Assembly (NCBI GenBank): GCA_002413395.1
Contig: DHWX01000133.1
Location: 1-17,254, forward strand
DNA: 17,254 nucleotides
DNA from: Polaromonas sp. UBA5171
Lineage (GTDB): Bacteria; Pseudomonadota; Gammaproteobacteria; Burkholderiales; Burkholderiaceae_C
Direction of reading: 5' to 3'
The stretch's first letter is position 1. Each line of letters starts with the position of its first letter. The position numbers and the translations under genes were made by a program. The notes under the pieces were generated by a model that was not told where the DNA came from, searched no databases, and was given only the letters and a program-made list of their open reading frames with translations. Of this stretch, positions 1 through 6,937 are shown piece after piece.

Positions 1-25
1 ATCCGGGAGGCATCCATATAAGAAA

Positions 26-43
26 TCATGACCCGAGTCATGA
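26..43. repeat. Perfect inverted repeat downstream of dnaB
   Basis: Two 7-nt arms, TCATGAC and GTCATGA, are perfectly complementary and separated by CCGA. There is no T-run on either side, so it is not an obvious intrinsic terminator. It could be an operator or a chance palindrome. The rest of 1-159 shows no gene I can support. A minus-strand reading frame opens at an ATG at 41 and runs off the window edge after 13 codons, which is too short to judge, and it has no clear ribosome binding site. Confidence 0.4.
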
Positions 44-159
44 CAAAGACAGTTGCGGCGCTGCTTGCAGCCGCCGCCGTGCACGCGCAACAGGCCCTGC
101 AAATCGTCAGCAGCACCTCGCGAGCTGCGTGGTCGCCAATACGCTCTGACCTTCGAATC

Positions 160-1572
160 TCAATACTCTCCACCAGCCCCGCTGGCCAAACTCTCAAACT
201 TGGTAATCCGGTTGATAAACGCCAGCTTCACCGTCCCGGTCGGACCGTTGCGCTGCTTGCTGATGATGACCTCGGCCACGCCGGGCTCCTTGCAGGCTTC
301 CTTGGTGTAGTACTCGTCCCGGTAGATGAACATGATGATGTCAGCGTCCTGCTCGATGGCGCCGGACTCGCGCAGATCGCTCATCAGCGGGCGTTTGTCG
401 GTGCGGGACTCGACGCCCCGGCTGAGTTGCGAGAGCGCGACCACGGGGCACTGCAGTTCCTTCGCCAGCGACTTCAGACCGCGTGAAATTTCGCCCACCG
501 CCGTGGCACGATTTTCGTCGCTCATGCTGCTTGACACACTCATGAGCTGCAAATAGTCCACCACGATCAGGCCGAGCTTGCCGCACTGACGCGCCAGGCG
601 CCTGGCATTGGCGCGCAGTTCGCTGACCGTGAGGCTTGGGGTTTCATCAATGTGCAGCGAGATATTGCGCAGCTTTTCGATAGCTTCGGTCAGGCGCGGC
701 CACTCTTCGTCGGTCAGTGCCCCGGTGCGCAAATGGGTCTGGTCAATGCGGCCAATGGAGCCGACAATACGCACCGCCAATTGCGACGCGCCCATTTCCA
801 TCGAGAACACGGCCACCGGCAGGCCTTCATGCAGGGCCACATGTTCGGCGATATTGATGGCCAGCGCGGTTTTGCCCATCGACGGTCTCGCCGCCAGAAT
901 GACCAGGTCACCGGCCTGAAAACCAGCCGTCATGCGGTCAAGGTCAACAAAGCCTGTGGGCACACCGGTGACATCGTTCGGGTTCTCCGACATTTCGGTG
1001 ACGCGATCGAGCAACTCGACGACCAGCGTATCCATGCTCTGAAAGCCCTGCTTCATGCGGGAGCCCTGCTCGCCGATGTTGAATATCTTCTGCTCGGCTT
1101 CGTCGAGAATGGTTGCCACCGCTTTGCCTTGCGGGCTGAATGCATTGGTGGCGATCTCATCCGAGGCAGCGACCAGCTTGCGCAGGATGGAACGCTCTCG
1201 AACAATCTCGGCATAACGGCGAATATTGGCGGCGCTGGGAACGTACTGGGCCAACGCGTTGAGGTAGCTCAAGCCCCCTATTTCGTCGGCTTTGCCCTGG
1301 TTTTGCAGGTGCTCATAGACGGTGATGATGTCGGCTGGCTTGGATGCGTTGATCAGCGCGCCTGCTGCGGCATAAATAAGCTGGTGCTCACGGCGATAGA
1401 AGTCCTGGTCGGTCAGCAGATCGGCCACTCGATCCCAGGCGCCGTTGTCAAGCAGCAGGCCCCCCAGCACGCTGGATTCGCCTTCGATGGAGTGCGGCGG
1501 AATGCGCAGCTGGGCGATCTGGCTGTCAGCGCTGTAACCAGGGTCGTCGAAGGTGGAAAGTAAGGCTGACAT
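160..1572 (-). CDS. dnaB: Replicative DNA helicase DnaB
   Basis: The hexameric 5'-3' helicase of the replication fork, 470 aa, the usual family length. The N-terminal DnaG-interacting domain (about residues 22-125) opens with PHSIEGESSVLGGLL. The RecA-like motor domain has a Walker A motif, ARPSMGKTA (228-236), a Walker B segment, LIVVDYLQLM (335-344), and the arginine-finger region ISKQRNGPTG (438-447, R441). The open frame continues 40 codons upstream to 1692, but that extension is not DnaB-like and would cover the DnaA-box region. The start at 1572 has AAGGA about 6 nt upstream and gives the normal N-terminus. There is no intein. It lies downstream of the rpsF-priB-rpsR-rplI operon but behind that operon's terminator, so it probably has its own promoter, which I could not place convincingly. 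Confidence 0.97.
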   Translation of the reverse strand: MSALLSTFDDPGYSADSQIAQLRIPPHSIEGESSVLGGLLLDNGAWDRVADLLTDQDFYRREHQLIYAAAGALINASKPADIITVYEHLQNQGKADEIGGLSYLNALAQYVPSAANIRRYAEIVRERSILRKLVAASDEIATNAFSPQGKAVATILDEAEQKIFNIGEQGSRMKQGFQSMDTLVVELLDRVTEMSENPNDVTGVPTGFVDLDRMTAGFQAGDLVILAARPSMGKTALAINIAEHVALHEGLPVAVFSMEMGASQLAVRIVGSIGRIDQTHLRTGALTDEEWPRLTEAIEKLRNISLHIDETPSLTVSELRANARRLARQCGKLGLIVVDYLQLMSVSSSMSDENRATAVGEISRGLKSLAKELQCPVVALSQLSRGVESRTDKRPLMSDLRESGAIEQDADIIMFIYRDEYYTKEACKEPGVAEVIISKQRNGPTGTVKLAFINRITKFESLASGAGGEY

Positions 1573-1634
1573 AGGGTTTCCTTGAGGAGATCGTAAATGG
1601 TACGCCGAGGGCGCTAAAACCCGGCGGACAAGGT

Positions 1635-1686
1635 TGTGGATAACCGGTGGAAATTGGGTGAAAATGCGATGTGAAGGTGTGCACAA
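1635..1686 (-). promoter_or_regulatory. DnaA-box array upstream of dnaB
   Basis: Read on the minus strand, 1643-1635 is TTATCCACA, a perfect match to the DnaA box TTWTNCACA. 1686-1678 is TTGTGCACA, one mismatch. Between them are two weaker boxes in the same orientation: ATTTCCACC at 1654-1646 and ATTTTCACC at 1665-1657, two mismatches each. The successive starts are 11, 11 and 21 bp apart, close to whole helical turns. The array ends 62 bp before the dnaB start codon. DnaA control of dnaB is an inference; only the matches and spacing are seen. Confidence 0.5.
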
Positions 1687-1724
1687 GCGCATAAGGGAAA
1701 GCAGGCCCCACCCGCTGGGTCAAT

Positions 1725-1752
1725 AAAAAAAGCCGCTCGAAGAGCGGCCTTT
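1725..1752 (-). terminator. Intrinsic terminator of the rpsF-rplI operon
   Basis: On the minus strand a perfect 7-bp GC-rich stem (GCCGCTC and GAGCGGC, 3-nt loop TTC) is followed directly by seven T residues. It begins about 20 nt after the rplI stop codon, which is a textbook position. It separates the ribosomal-protein operon from dnaB. Confidence 0.9.
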
Positions 1753-1772
1753 ATGAGCAGCGCGATTTCTGC

Positions 1773-2225
1773 TCAAGCGGTTTCGCCGTACACCGTTACC
1801 GTGATGTCAACTGTCACATCGGTGTGCAGTGCAACGCTCACCGCGTGGTCACCCACGGTTTTGAGGTGCCCGACAGGCATGCGGATTTGCGCTTTGGTAA
1901 CCACAAAGCCCAGTTTTGCCAACTCGTGGGCAATATCAAGGTTGGTAACTGAACCGAACAGGCGACCATCAACACCGGCTTTTTGCGTGAGCTTGACGCT
2001 GGTACCGCCGAGCTTTTCGCCTTGAGCCTGTGATTCAGCCAGTCTGGCGGCGGCAACTTTTTCAAGTTCCGCGCGTTTGACTTCAAATTCCTTGATGGCC
2101 AATGCCGTGGCACGGCGGGCACGGCCGGAAGGAATCAGGAAGTTGCGGGCGTAGCCGTCCTTGACTTTGACGACTTCACCCAGGTTGCCGAGGTTGACTA
2201 CTTTGTCGAGCAGAATAATTTGCAT
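1773..2225 (-). CDS. rplI: 50S ribosomal protein bL9
   Basis: Large-subunit ribosomal protein L9, 150 aa, full length. The N-terminal rRNA-binding domain starts MQIILLDKVVNLGNLGEVV and carries the conserved VKDGYARNFLIPSGRA segment. A long connecting helix rich in A, E and K (about residues 45-75) leads to the C-terminal domain, with GRLFGSVTNLDIA around 87-99. The start has a strong AAGGAG ribosome binding site. It is the last gene of rpsF-priB-rpsR-rplI, 11 nt after the rpsR stop, and the terminator follows closely. Confidence 0.98.
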   Translation of the reverse strand: MQIILLDKVVNLGNLGEVVKVKDGYARNFLIPSGRARRATALAIKEFEVKRAELEKVAAARLAESQAQGEKLGGTSVKLTQKAGVDGRLFGSVTNLDIAHELAKLGFVVTKAQIRMPVGHLKTVGDHAVSVALHTDVTVDITVTVYGETA

Positions 2226-2236
2226 GGTTTTACTCC

Positions 2237-2521
2237 TTACAGGCTTTTGTGCTGGTCGCTGTAAGGCAGCATCGCGAGGAAGCGAGCACGCTTGACGGCG
2301 GTATTGATCTGGCGCTGAAAAATCGCGCGCGTGCCGGTCAGGCGTGCGGGGATGATTTTTCCATTTTCAGAAACAAAATCGCGCAGGGTGTCGATGTCCT
2401 TGTAGTCGATTTCCTCGACGCCAGCGGCTGTAAAGCGGCAAAAACGCTTGCGCTTGAACAGAAGGGATTGGGTATTGCGCTTGGGGCGCTTGTCTTTATT
2501 GAAACGTTTTGGTCCGGCCAT
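2237..2521 (-). CDS. rpsR: 30S ribosomal protein bS18
   Basis: Small-subunit ribosomal protein S18, 94 aa, which binds with S6 on the platform of the 30S subunit. The core IDYKDIDTLRDFVSENGKI and the segment ARLTGTRAIFQRQINTAVKRAR are highly characteristic. The N-terminal extension is strongly basic (PKRFNKDKRPKRN). AAGGAG lies just upstream of the ATG. It sits 10 nt downstream of priB, in the standard operon order. Confidence 0.98.
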   Translation of the reverse strand: MAGPKRFNKDKRPKRNTQSLLFKRKRFCRFTAAGVEEIDYKDIDTLRDFVSENGKIIPARLTGTRAIFQRQINTAVKRARFLAMLPYSDQHKSL

Positions 2522-2531
2522 GATGGACTCC

Positions 2532-2840
2532 TTAAATAGGGTTCAGTACTTGCTCGAAATTTTCGATTGCTTGAATATGGAAAACAACGCTTTTGCTGGT
2601 GCGCGCATTGATGAGAAACCCGGTAAACCTGAAAACCTTGCCTAAAGCAAGCTGGGCTGTTTGCTCACCCAACGATCCGAAAGCAACGGCTCTGACAGTT
2701 AACTTGACCTGTCTGACCGCACCGGTTTCAATAATTTCAGACTCGTGTTCGAGGACGACATTGACAGCGGGGATTCCAGCGGGCGTGTAGCGAAGAGGTT
2801 TTGCCTCAACGATACAGGCGGTCAGTTCAACATGGTTCAC
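2532..2840 (-). CDS. priB: Primosomal replication protein N (PriB)
   Basis: Single-strand DNA-binding OB-fold protein that works with PriA in restarting collapsed replication forks; 102 aa, normal for the family. The N-terminus MNHVELTACIVEAKPLRYTP followed by GIPAVNVVLEHES is typical, and the rest has alternating beta strands of an OB fold (RQVKLTVRAVAFG, GKVFRFTGFLINA). It lies between rpsF and rpsR, its conserved position. Unlike the ribosomal genes around it, it has no good Shine-Dalgarno near the ATG (the nearest, AGGAA, is about 20 nt upstream), which suggests lower translation. Confidence 0.95.
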   Translation of the reverse strand: MNHVELTACIVEAKPLRYTPAGIPAVNVVLEHESEIIETGAVRQVKLTVRAVAFGSLGEQTAQLALGKVFRFTGFLINARTSKSVVFHIQAIENFEQVLNPI

Positions 2841-2896
2841 TGCAAATTAAACTTTCCTGATAAGCGCAGCAGTGTATTGTTCAGCAACAAGGCAGC

Positions 2897-3265
2897 TTAT
2901 TGAGCGGCGTATTCCTGCTGTTGGGTTTTACGGGCTTCTTCCCTCTCGACGTTGCGCATCATGAGGGATGGGCCGGTTTCAGCCTTCTTCTTGGCCACCG
3001 TGAGGTGGCGCAGCACGGCATCGTTGAACTTGAACGCGTGTTCAATTTCTTCCATAACGGCCTGGCTGGCCTCAATGTTGATGCACAGGTAATGGGCCTT
3101 GCCGAGTTTCTGGATCAGGTACACCAGCTGACGGCGACCCCAATCTTCAACGCGGTGCACTTTTCCACCACCGGCGGTAATCATGCCCTTGTAACGTTCC
3201 AGCATGGCCGGGACTTGCTCGCTTTGATCCGGGTGGATCAGCAAGACGATCTCATAGTGACGCAT
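2897..3265 (-). CDS. rpsF: 30S ribosomal protein bS6
   Basis: Small-subunit ribosomal protein S6, 122 aa, the S18 partner. It starts MRHYEIVLLIHPDQSEQVP, with the conserved RVEDWGRRQLVYLIQK segment (about residues 40-55) and KAHYLCINIEA after it. The C-terminal tail is charged and Gln-rich (EEARKTQQQEY), as in many betaproteobacterial versions. The ATG is preceded by AAGGAGA at good spacing. It is the first gene of the operon and has a clear promoter upstream. Confidence 0.98.
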   Translation of the reverse strand: MRHYEIVLLIHPDQSEQVPAMLERYKGMITAGGGKVHRVEDWGRRQLVYLIQKLGKAHYLCINIEASQAVMEEIEHAFKFNDAVLRHLTVAKKKAETGPSLMMRNVEREEARKTQQQEYAAQ

Positions 3266-3333
3266 AAACTCTCCTTTTGGTTAAATGTCAGCTGCCCCAG
3301 CGTCGTTAAGGGTGCAGCAAGGCGAAGCCTATG

Positions 3334-3363
3334 ATTATAGCCGGGGAACAGCAGCTGAGCCAA
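3334..3363 (-). promoter_or_regulatory. Sigma70 promoter of rpsF-priB-rpsR-rplI
   Basis: On the minus strand a perfect -10 element TATAAT (3339-3334) lies 18 nt after a -35 element TTGGCT (3363-3358, four of six matches to TTGACA). Transcription would begin near 3327, giving a leader of about 60 nt before rpsF. The remainder of the gap up to the symporter gene (3364-3456) holds only a short direct repeat (GGTCAGG twice near 3420-3437) and no terminator that I can see. Confidence 0.75.
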
Positions 3364-3456
3364 AAGACCACATCCAACGGTCATGGGTCCGGCACCTTTC
3401 ACTGCCGCGCCTGCCATCAGGTCAGGGGAAGGTCAGGTAACTCTGATCTGGCTGGG

Positions 3457-5562
3457 TCAGCCGATCCGCAATGTGGGGTAACGCACGTATTCCACGAGCT
3501 CCTGAATTTTCTGGCTGGGTGGCGGCGTGACCAGACTGACAAGAATGATCACGGCGAATCCGATCGGCACCCCGAACACACCAGCCGAGATTGGCTCGAT
3601 ACCCCACCACAATTGAATCGGGGAGGTAACGCCAAAAACGCCACGCAACCAGGGTTGGGTCATGATCATGTAATAAAACGTGGTTGCCAAACCGACCACC
3701 ATGCCCAACGATGCAGCAATACCGTTGGCACGCTTCCAGAATATCCCCAGTGTCAAGGCCGGGAAGAATGCGGCGGCGGCAAATGAGAACGCCGCCGAAA
3801 CCAGGAACAAAATATCGGCCGGTTTCTGGGCAGCGACATAAGCAGCACTCAATGCAACAAACAGCAACAAAACCTTCGAGAGGGTCACACGGTGCACGGT
3901 GGATGCATTCGGATTAATCATCTTGTAGTACAGGTCATGGCTGAGCGCATTGGCAATTGTCAGCAGCAGGCCATCAGCCGTGGAGAGCGCGGCGGCCAGA
4001 CCGCCAGCGGCGACCAGACCAGACACCACGTAGGGCAAACCGCCAATGGCAGGGGCCGCCAGCATGATGATGTCGCCTCCAATGGACAATTCATTGAGCT
4101 GCAAAATGCCATCCTTGTTGATGTCCACCACTGACAGCAGCGTTGGATCCACCTTGTTCCAGTCGGCAATCCATGCCGGCAACTGGTCGAACGGCGTACC
4201 GATCAATACAGTAAAGATTTCGTATTTCACCAGCACCGCCAGCGCCGGCGCGGTGAAATACAGCAAAAAAATGAAAAACAGTGACCAAGCGACGGATTGC
4301 CGCGATTCCCTCACACTGGGCACCGTGTAGTACCGCATCAAAATGTGCGGCAGTGCAGCGGTTCCCACCATCAGACAGAAGATCAGGGCCAGAAAATTGC
4401 GACGCGAGGTGTCGAAAGTTGCCTTGGCGTTGGCATCGCCGTTCGGGTCACCGGCAAACTCCTGCGCATGCGGCGGCATACCATTGAGCGGCTCGGCCTT
4501 GCTGTCGGCGACGGCCTTGGCCGTGGTCCAGGCAATTCTGGCGGACTCCGCATTTTTCGGCAGGCCTGAGAGTGCTTTTTCAGCGATGGAAATTTCAGCC
4601 AAGGGGCCGTCGGCCGCCTTCAGGGCAGCGACGGTCTTCTCTGCAACTGCCTTGTCCGCAACCAGCGCTGCGGCTGGGTCCTTCAGCTTTTCAGCCAATA
4701 TCGCTGATCGCTGCGTGAAGATATGGCGAACCTCCAGCTCTTTTGGATCATTGGTGAGCTCTTTTTCCTTGGCGGTTACTTTTTGTAGTTGGAAACCATA
4801 AACTGCTTGTGGAATCGGAATACCGGTCTGTTTGACCGACAGCCATACCACCGGGATCATGTAGGCGACGATCAACACAATGTACTGGGCCACCTGAGTC
4901 CAGGTCACAGCCCGCATGCCGCCCAAAAAGGAACACACCAAAATGCCACCCAAACCCAGAAACACGCCGAGTTCAAAGGCCACGCCGGTCAGGCGGGCGG
5001 TAATAATGCCAATCCCGTAGATCTGCGCCACCACGTAGGTGAAGGAACACAGAATGGCCGCTGCAATACCAATAAAGCGCGGCAAGTGACCACCATAGCG
5101 TTCGCCCAGAAAGTCGGGAATCGTGAACTGGCCGAACTTGCGCAGATAGGGGGCCAGGAACAAAGCCACCAGACAATAGCCGCCGGTCCAGCCCATGATG
5201 AAAGCCAGCCCGCTGTAGCCCGTCAGGTAAAGCGTACCCGCCAGTCCGATAAAGGAAGCCGCGGACATCCAGTCAGCACCGGTTGCCATGCCGTTGTACA
5301 CGGCCGGTATGCGACGCCCCGCAACGTAATATTCATCCGCATCGGTAGTGCGGGTGATGATGCCAATGCCCGCATACAGACCAATCGTGGCCAGCAAAAA
5401 AATCCATCCAATCCACTGGCGGGATAAGCCCATCTGTTCAAAAACCGCCAGCAGCAGCACAAAGCTTAGGAAACCACCCACATACCAGGCGTACACCTTA
5501 CTCACGGCAGCACTGAACTCGACATTGGAGACCGCAGGGCTCGGGCTGTCTCTGTTGGCCAC
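3457..5562 (-). CDS. Sodium:solute symporter, VC_2705-type large subunit
   Basis: An inner-membrane Na+/solute symporter (SSS family), 701 aa, larger than the usual 500-600. Many hydrophobic helices are visible (for example about 22-42, 52-70, 165-185, 389-407, 424-444, 560-580). The motif ALSTADGLLLTIANALSHDL (525-543) matches the conserved SSS segment near the Na+ site. A hydrophilic Ala/Lys/Glu-rich insert spans about 256-388. A loop at 480-491 matches an EF-hand (D480, N482, D484, G485, E491). The start is GTG, with GAGG upstream, only 2 nt after the DUF4212 stop, so the two are translationally linked. That pairing marks the VC_2705 subfamily, often labelled cation/acetate symporter. The true substrate cannot be read from sequence; acetate, pyruvate or another short carboxylate is plausible. 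Confidence 0.9.
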   Translation of the reverse strand: MANRDSPSPAVSNVEFSAAVSKVYAWYVGGFLSFVLLLAVFEQMGLSRQWIGWIFLLATIGLYAGIGIITRTTDADEYYVAGRRIPAVYNGMATGADWMSAASFIGLAGTLYLTGYSGLAFIMGWTGGYCLVALFLAPYLRKFGQFTIPDFLGERYGGHLPRFIGIAAAILCSFTYVVAQIYGIGIITARLTGVAFELGVFLGLGGILVCSFLGGMRAVTWTQVAQYIVLIVAYMIPVVWLSVKQTGIPIPQAVYGFQLQKVTAKEKELTNDPKELEVRHIFTQRSAILAEKLKDPAAALVADKAVAEKTVAALKAADGPLAEISIAEKALSGLPKNAESARIAWTTAKAVADSKAEPLNGMPPHAQEFAGDPNGDANAKATFDTSRRNFLALIFCLMVGTAALPHILMRYYTVPSVRESRQSVAWSLFFIFLLYFTAPALAVLVKYEIFTVLIGTPFDQLPAWIADWNKVDPTLLSVVDINKDGILQLNELSIGGDIIMLAAPAIGGLPYVVSGLVAAGGLAAALSTADGLLLTIANALSHDLYYKMINPNASTVHRVTLSKVLLLFVALSAAYVAAQKPADILFLVSAAFSFAAAAFFPALTLGIFWKRANGIAASLGMVVGLATTFYYMIMTQPWLRGVFGVTSPIQLWWGIEPISAGVFGVPIGFAVIILVSLVTPPPSQKIQELVEYVRYPTLRIG

Positions 5563-5564
5563 AA

Positions 5565-5825
5565 CTATTCCTCGCTCTCTTCTACGCCATACTCGATGTC
5601 CAGCTTAGCCATGTACCTGGCATAAAACCAGACAATCAGGCAGTACACCACCAAGGAGCCTTGTGCGCCCATCCAGAAACTGAAAGGCCAGCCAAAAAAA
5701 TTGAAACTCAATTCGCGCGCAAAATAGCTCACAACGAACGTCACGACGAACCAGATCACCAGCAAAATCGCCATGATATTGAGGTTCTTGCGCCAATAGC
5801 GGCGATGGTTTTCAGTCAACTTCAT
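5565..5825 (-). CDS. DUF4212 small symporter subunit
   Basis: Predicted small membrane subunit of the adjacent symporter, 86 aa from the ATG at 5825. Two hydrophobic helices are seen (about residues 17-37 and 51-70), joined by a short loop NFFGWPFSFWMG, with an acidic C-terminus. The segment RRYWRKNLNIMAILLVIWFVV is typical of the DUF4212 (Na_symport_sm) family. The frame stays open 15 codons further upstream, but family members start at the MKLTENHRRYW position. A GGGG-type ribosome binding site lies somewhat far upstream. Its only known context is next to the large symporter; its role (assembly or stability) is inferred. Confidence 0.9.
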   Translation of the reverse strand: MKLTENHRRYWRKNLNIMAILLVIWFVVTFVVSYFARELSFNFFGWPFSFWMGAQGSLVVYCLIVWFYARYMAKLDIEYGVEESEE

Positions 5826-5922
5826 CACACTTGTTGTCCCCTTCACCGCGCGCTTTCGGGCGCATCGCAATCACCCTCCACACGCCAATCCATCCGGCAA
5901 ACAGGCCAGACCGGCAGGCAAT

Positions 5923-6501
5923 TCAGGAACACCGGGCCACGCTCAGCCCCGTCTCGCGTTCTAGCTGGTTGGCCACCTTGGGCTCAAACCGTTTGAGGTG
6001 ACGAATAATCTTCAGTGCCGCATCCGGGTCTTGCCTGTCAACATGAACCCGTGCGAGCTGATACCAGCCGAAAGGACTCATGGGTTGCAACTCGGTGTTT
6101 TTCTTCAGCGTCTGAACAGCCTCATCCAGGCGGCGTTCCCGAATCAGGACCAGCGCCAGGCCATACCAGGCCCGGTCCATTCTGGGGTCCAGGTCCAGGG
6201 TACGGCGAAAAGCGGCCTCGGCCTCGGCATAGCGCCCAATGTCTTCAAGCAGATAAGCCAGATTGAACCAGGCCGCAATGTGCTCCGGGTGGCGCGCAGT
6301 TAGTTGTTGCAGCACGCCAATGGCATTGAGCCGGTCGCCTTCCTGAGCCAGCACATGCGCGCGGCTCGCCAGCGCGTAAGGATCGTCGGGCCAGTCAACC
6401 AGCATCCGGTCAAATCTGGTCAGGGCGGAATGACGTCGGCCCAACAGCAGCAGCAGCAACGCCTGCAACTTGAGATACCGGTAGTTCAGGGAATTGCTCA
6501 T
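5923..6501 (-). CDS. Tetratricopeptide repeat protein
   Basis: 192 aa, nearly all helical, with about four TPR units at roughly residues 42-74, 75-107, 109-141 and 143-175. The clearest is AAWFNLAYLLEDIGRYAEAEAAFRRTLDLDP. TPRs mediate protein-protein contacts; the partner is unknown. There is no clear signal peptide, although LQALLLLLLGRR near the N-terminus is hydrophobic and could be a short membrane-associated helix or simply a helix of the first repeat. The ATG at 6501 overlaps the stop of the upstream membrane-protein gene as ATGA, so I prefer it to the in-frame ATG at 6531. It lies about 100 nt before the DUF4212 gene, with no terminator seen between. Confidence 0.85.
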   Translation of the reverse strand: MSNSLNYRYLKLQALLLLLLGRRHSALTRFDRMLVDWPDDPYALASRAHVLAQEGDRLNAIGVLQQLTARHPEHIAAWFNLAYLLEDIGRYAEAEAAFRRTLDLDPRMDRAWYGLALVLIRERRLDEAVQTLKKNTELQPMSPFGWYQLARVHVDRQDPDAALKIIRHLKRFEPKVANQLERETGLSVARCS

Positions 6502-6794
6502 CTGCACAACGCCACACCAATTCGCAGACAAGTCTGAATTTTCAGCAGAGTCACGCCGATCCAGACAAATAGCAAAAGCAAAAAGGCCACCAGCGGCAGA
6601 TGACGGTCAAGGACGACTCGGGGCGTGATCAACCGCGCCAAAGAAACAAAGGGCTGACCCACGATCTGCAGGATCTGGTAGAACAGGTTGCGGTCTTTTT
6701 GGGGACCCGCCAACAGACCGAGTACCCATTGTCCAAACAGCGCCAGCAAAGCAACCTCGGCGATGACCTTGACAGCTGAAATGGTAAAAAGCAT
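6498..6794 (-). CDS. YggT-like small integral membrane protein
   Basis: A 98-aa protein with an N-terminal hydrophobic helix (about residues 4-28), a central amphipathic segment FYQILQIVGQPFVSLARLITP, and a second strong helix PLVAFLLLLFVWIGVTLL. The central motif resembles the YggT family (PxxRxxRxxxP region), and I recall similar small proteins conserved in Burkholderiales, but the function is unknown. AGAGG lies about 6 nt upstream of the ATG. Its stop codon overlaps the TPR gene start (ATGA), so the two are co-translated and may act together. The 143-nt gap to ppsA contains one GC hairpin. Confidence 0.8.
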   Translation of the reverse strand: MLFTISAVKVIAEVALLALFGQWVLGLLAGPQKDRNLFYQILQIVGQPFVSLARLITPRVVLDRHLPLVAFLLLLFVWIGVTLLKIQTCLRIGVALCR

Positions 6795-6854
6795 AAAACC
6801 TCTGGCAACAACTTTTTGATTGTTACCTCGGCCCTTACCAAGCTCTTACAAACT

Positions 6855-6869
6855 GCCCGCCGGACGGGC
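6855..6869 (-). terminator. Weak hairpin after ppsA
   Basis: A 5-bp GC stem (GCCCG and CGGGC) with a 5-nt loop lies about 70 nt after the ppsA stop. On the minus strand it is followed by AGTTTG, a poor U-tract. It may attenuate read-through from ppsA into the YggT-like gene or be incidental. The rest of 6795-6937 shows nothing else I recognise. Confidence 0.3.
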
Positions 6870-6937
6870 TGAACCAGCTGAAACCCTTGCTAGGACTTTC
6901 CCTTGGTTTTCGTCGGGCCATGCAGCTCGCCAGCCCG

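Noticed and set aside
652..1563. Open frame of 303 codons on the plus strand
   Set aside because: It is antisense to dnaB over its whole length, and its protein resembles no family I know. GC-rich coding sequence commonly leaves such open antisense frames.
1635..1686. The DnaA boxes as a chromosome origin
   Set aside because: There is no AT-rich unwinding region and no dnaA, dnaN, parA or gidA neighbours; a regulatory role at dnaB is simpler.
1573..1692. N-terminal extension of DnaB by 40 residues
   Set aside because: The extension is not DnaB-like, and the start at 1572 has a good ribosome binding site and the family-typical N-terminus.
4789..5427. Open frame of 212 codons on the plus strand
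   Set aside because: Antisense to the symporter gene; His/Gln/Asn-rich translation typical of a reversed membrane protein.
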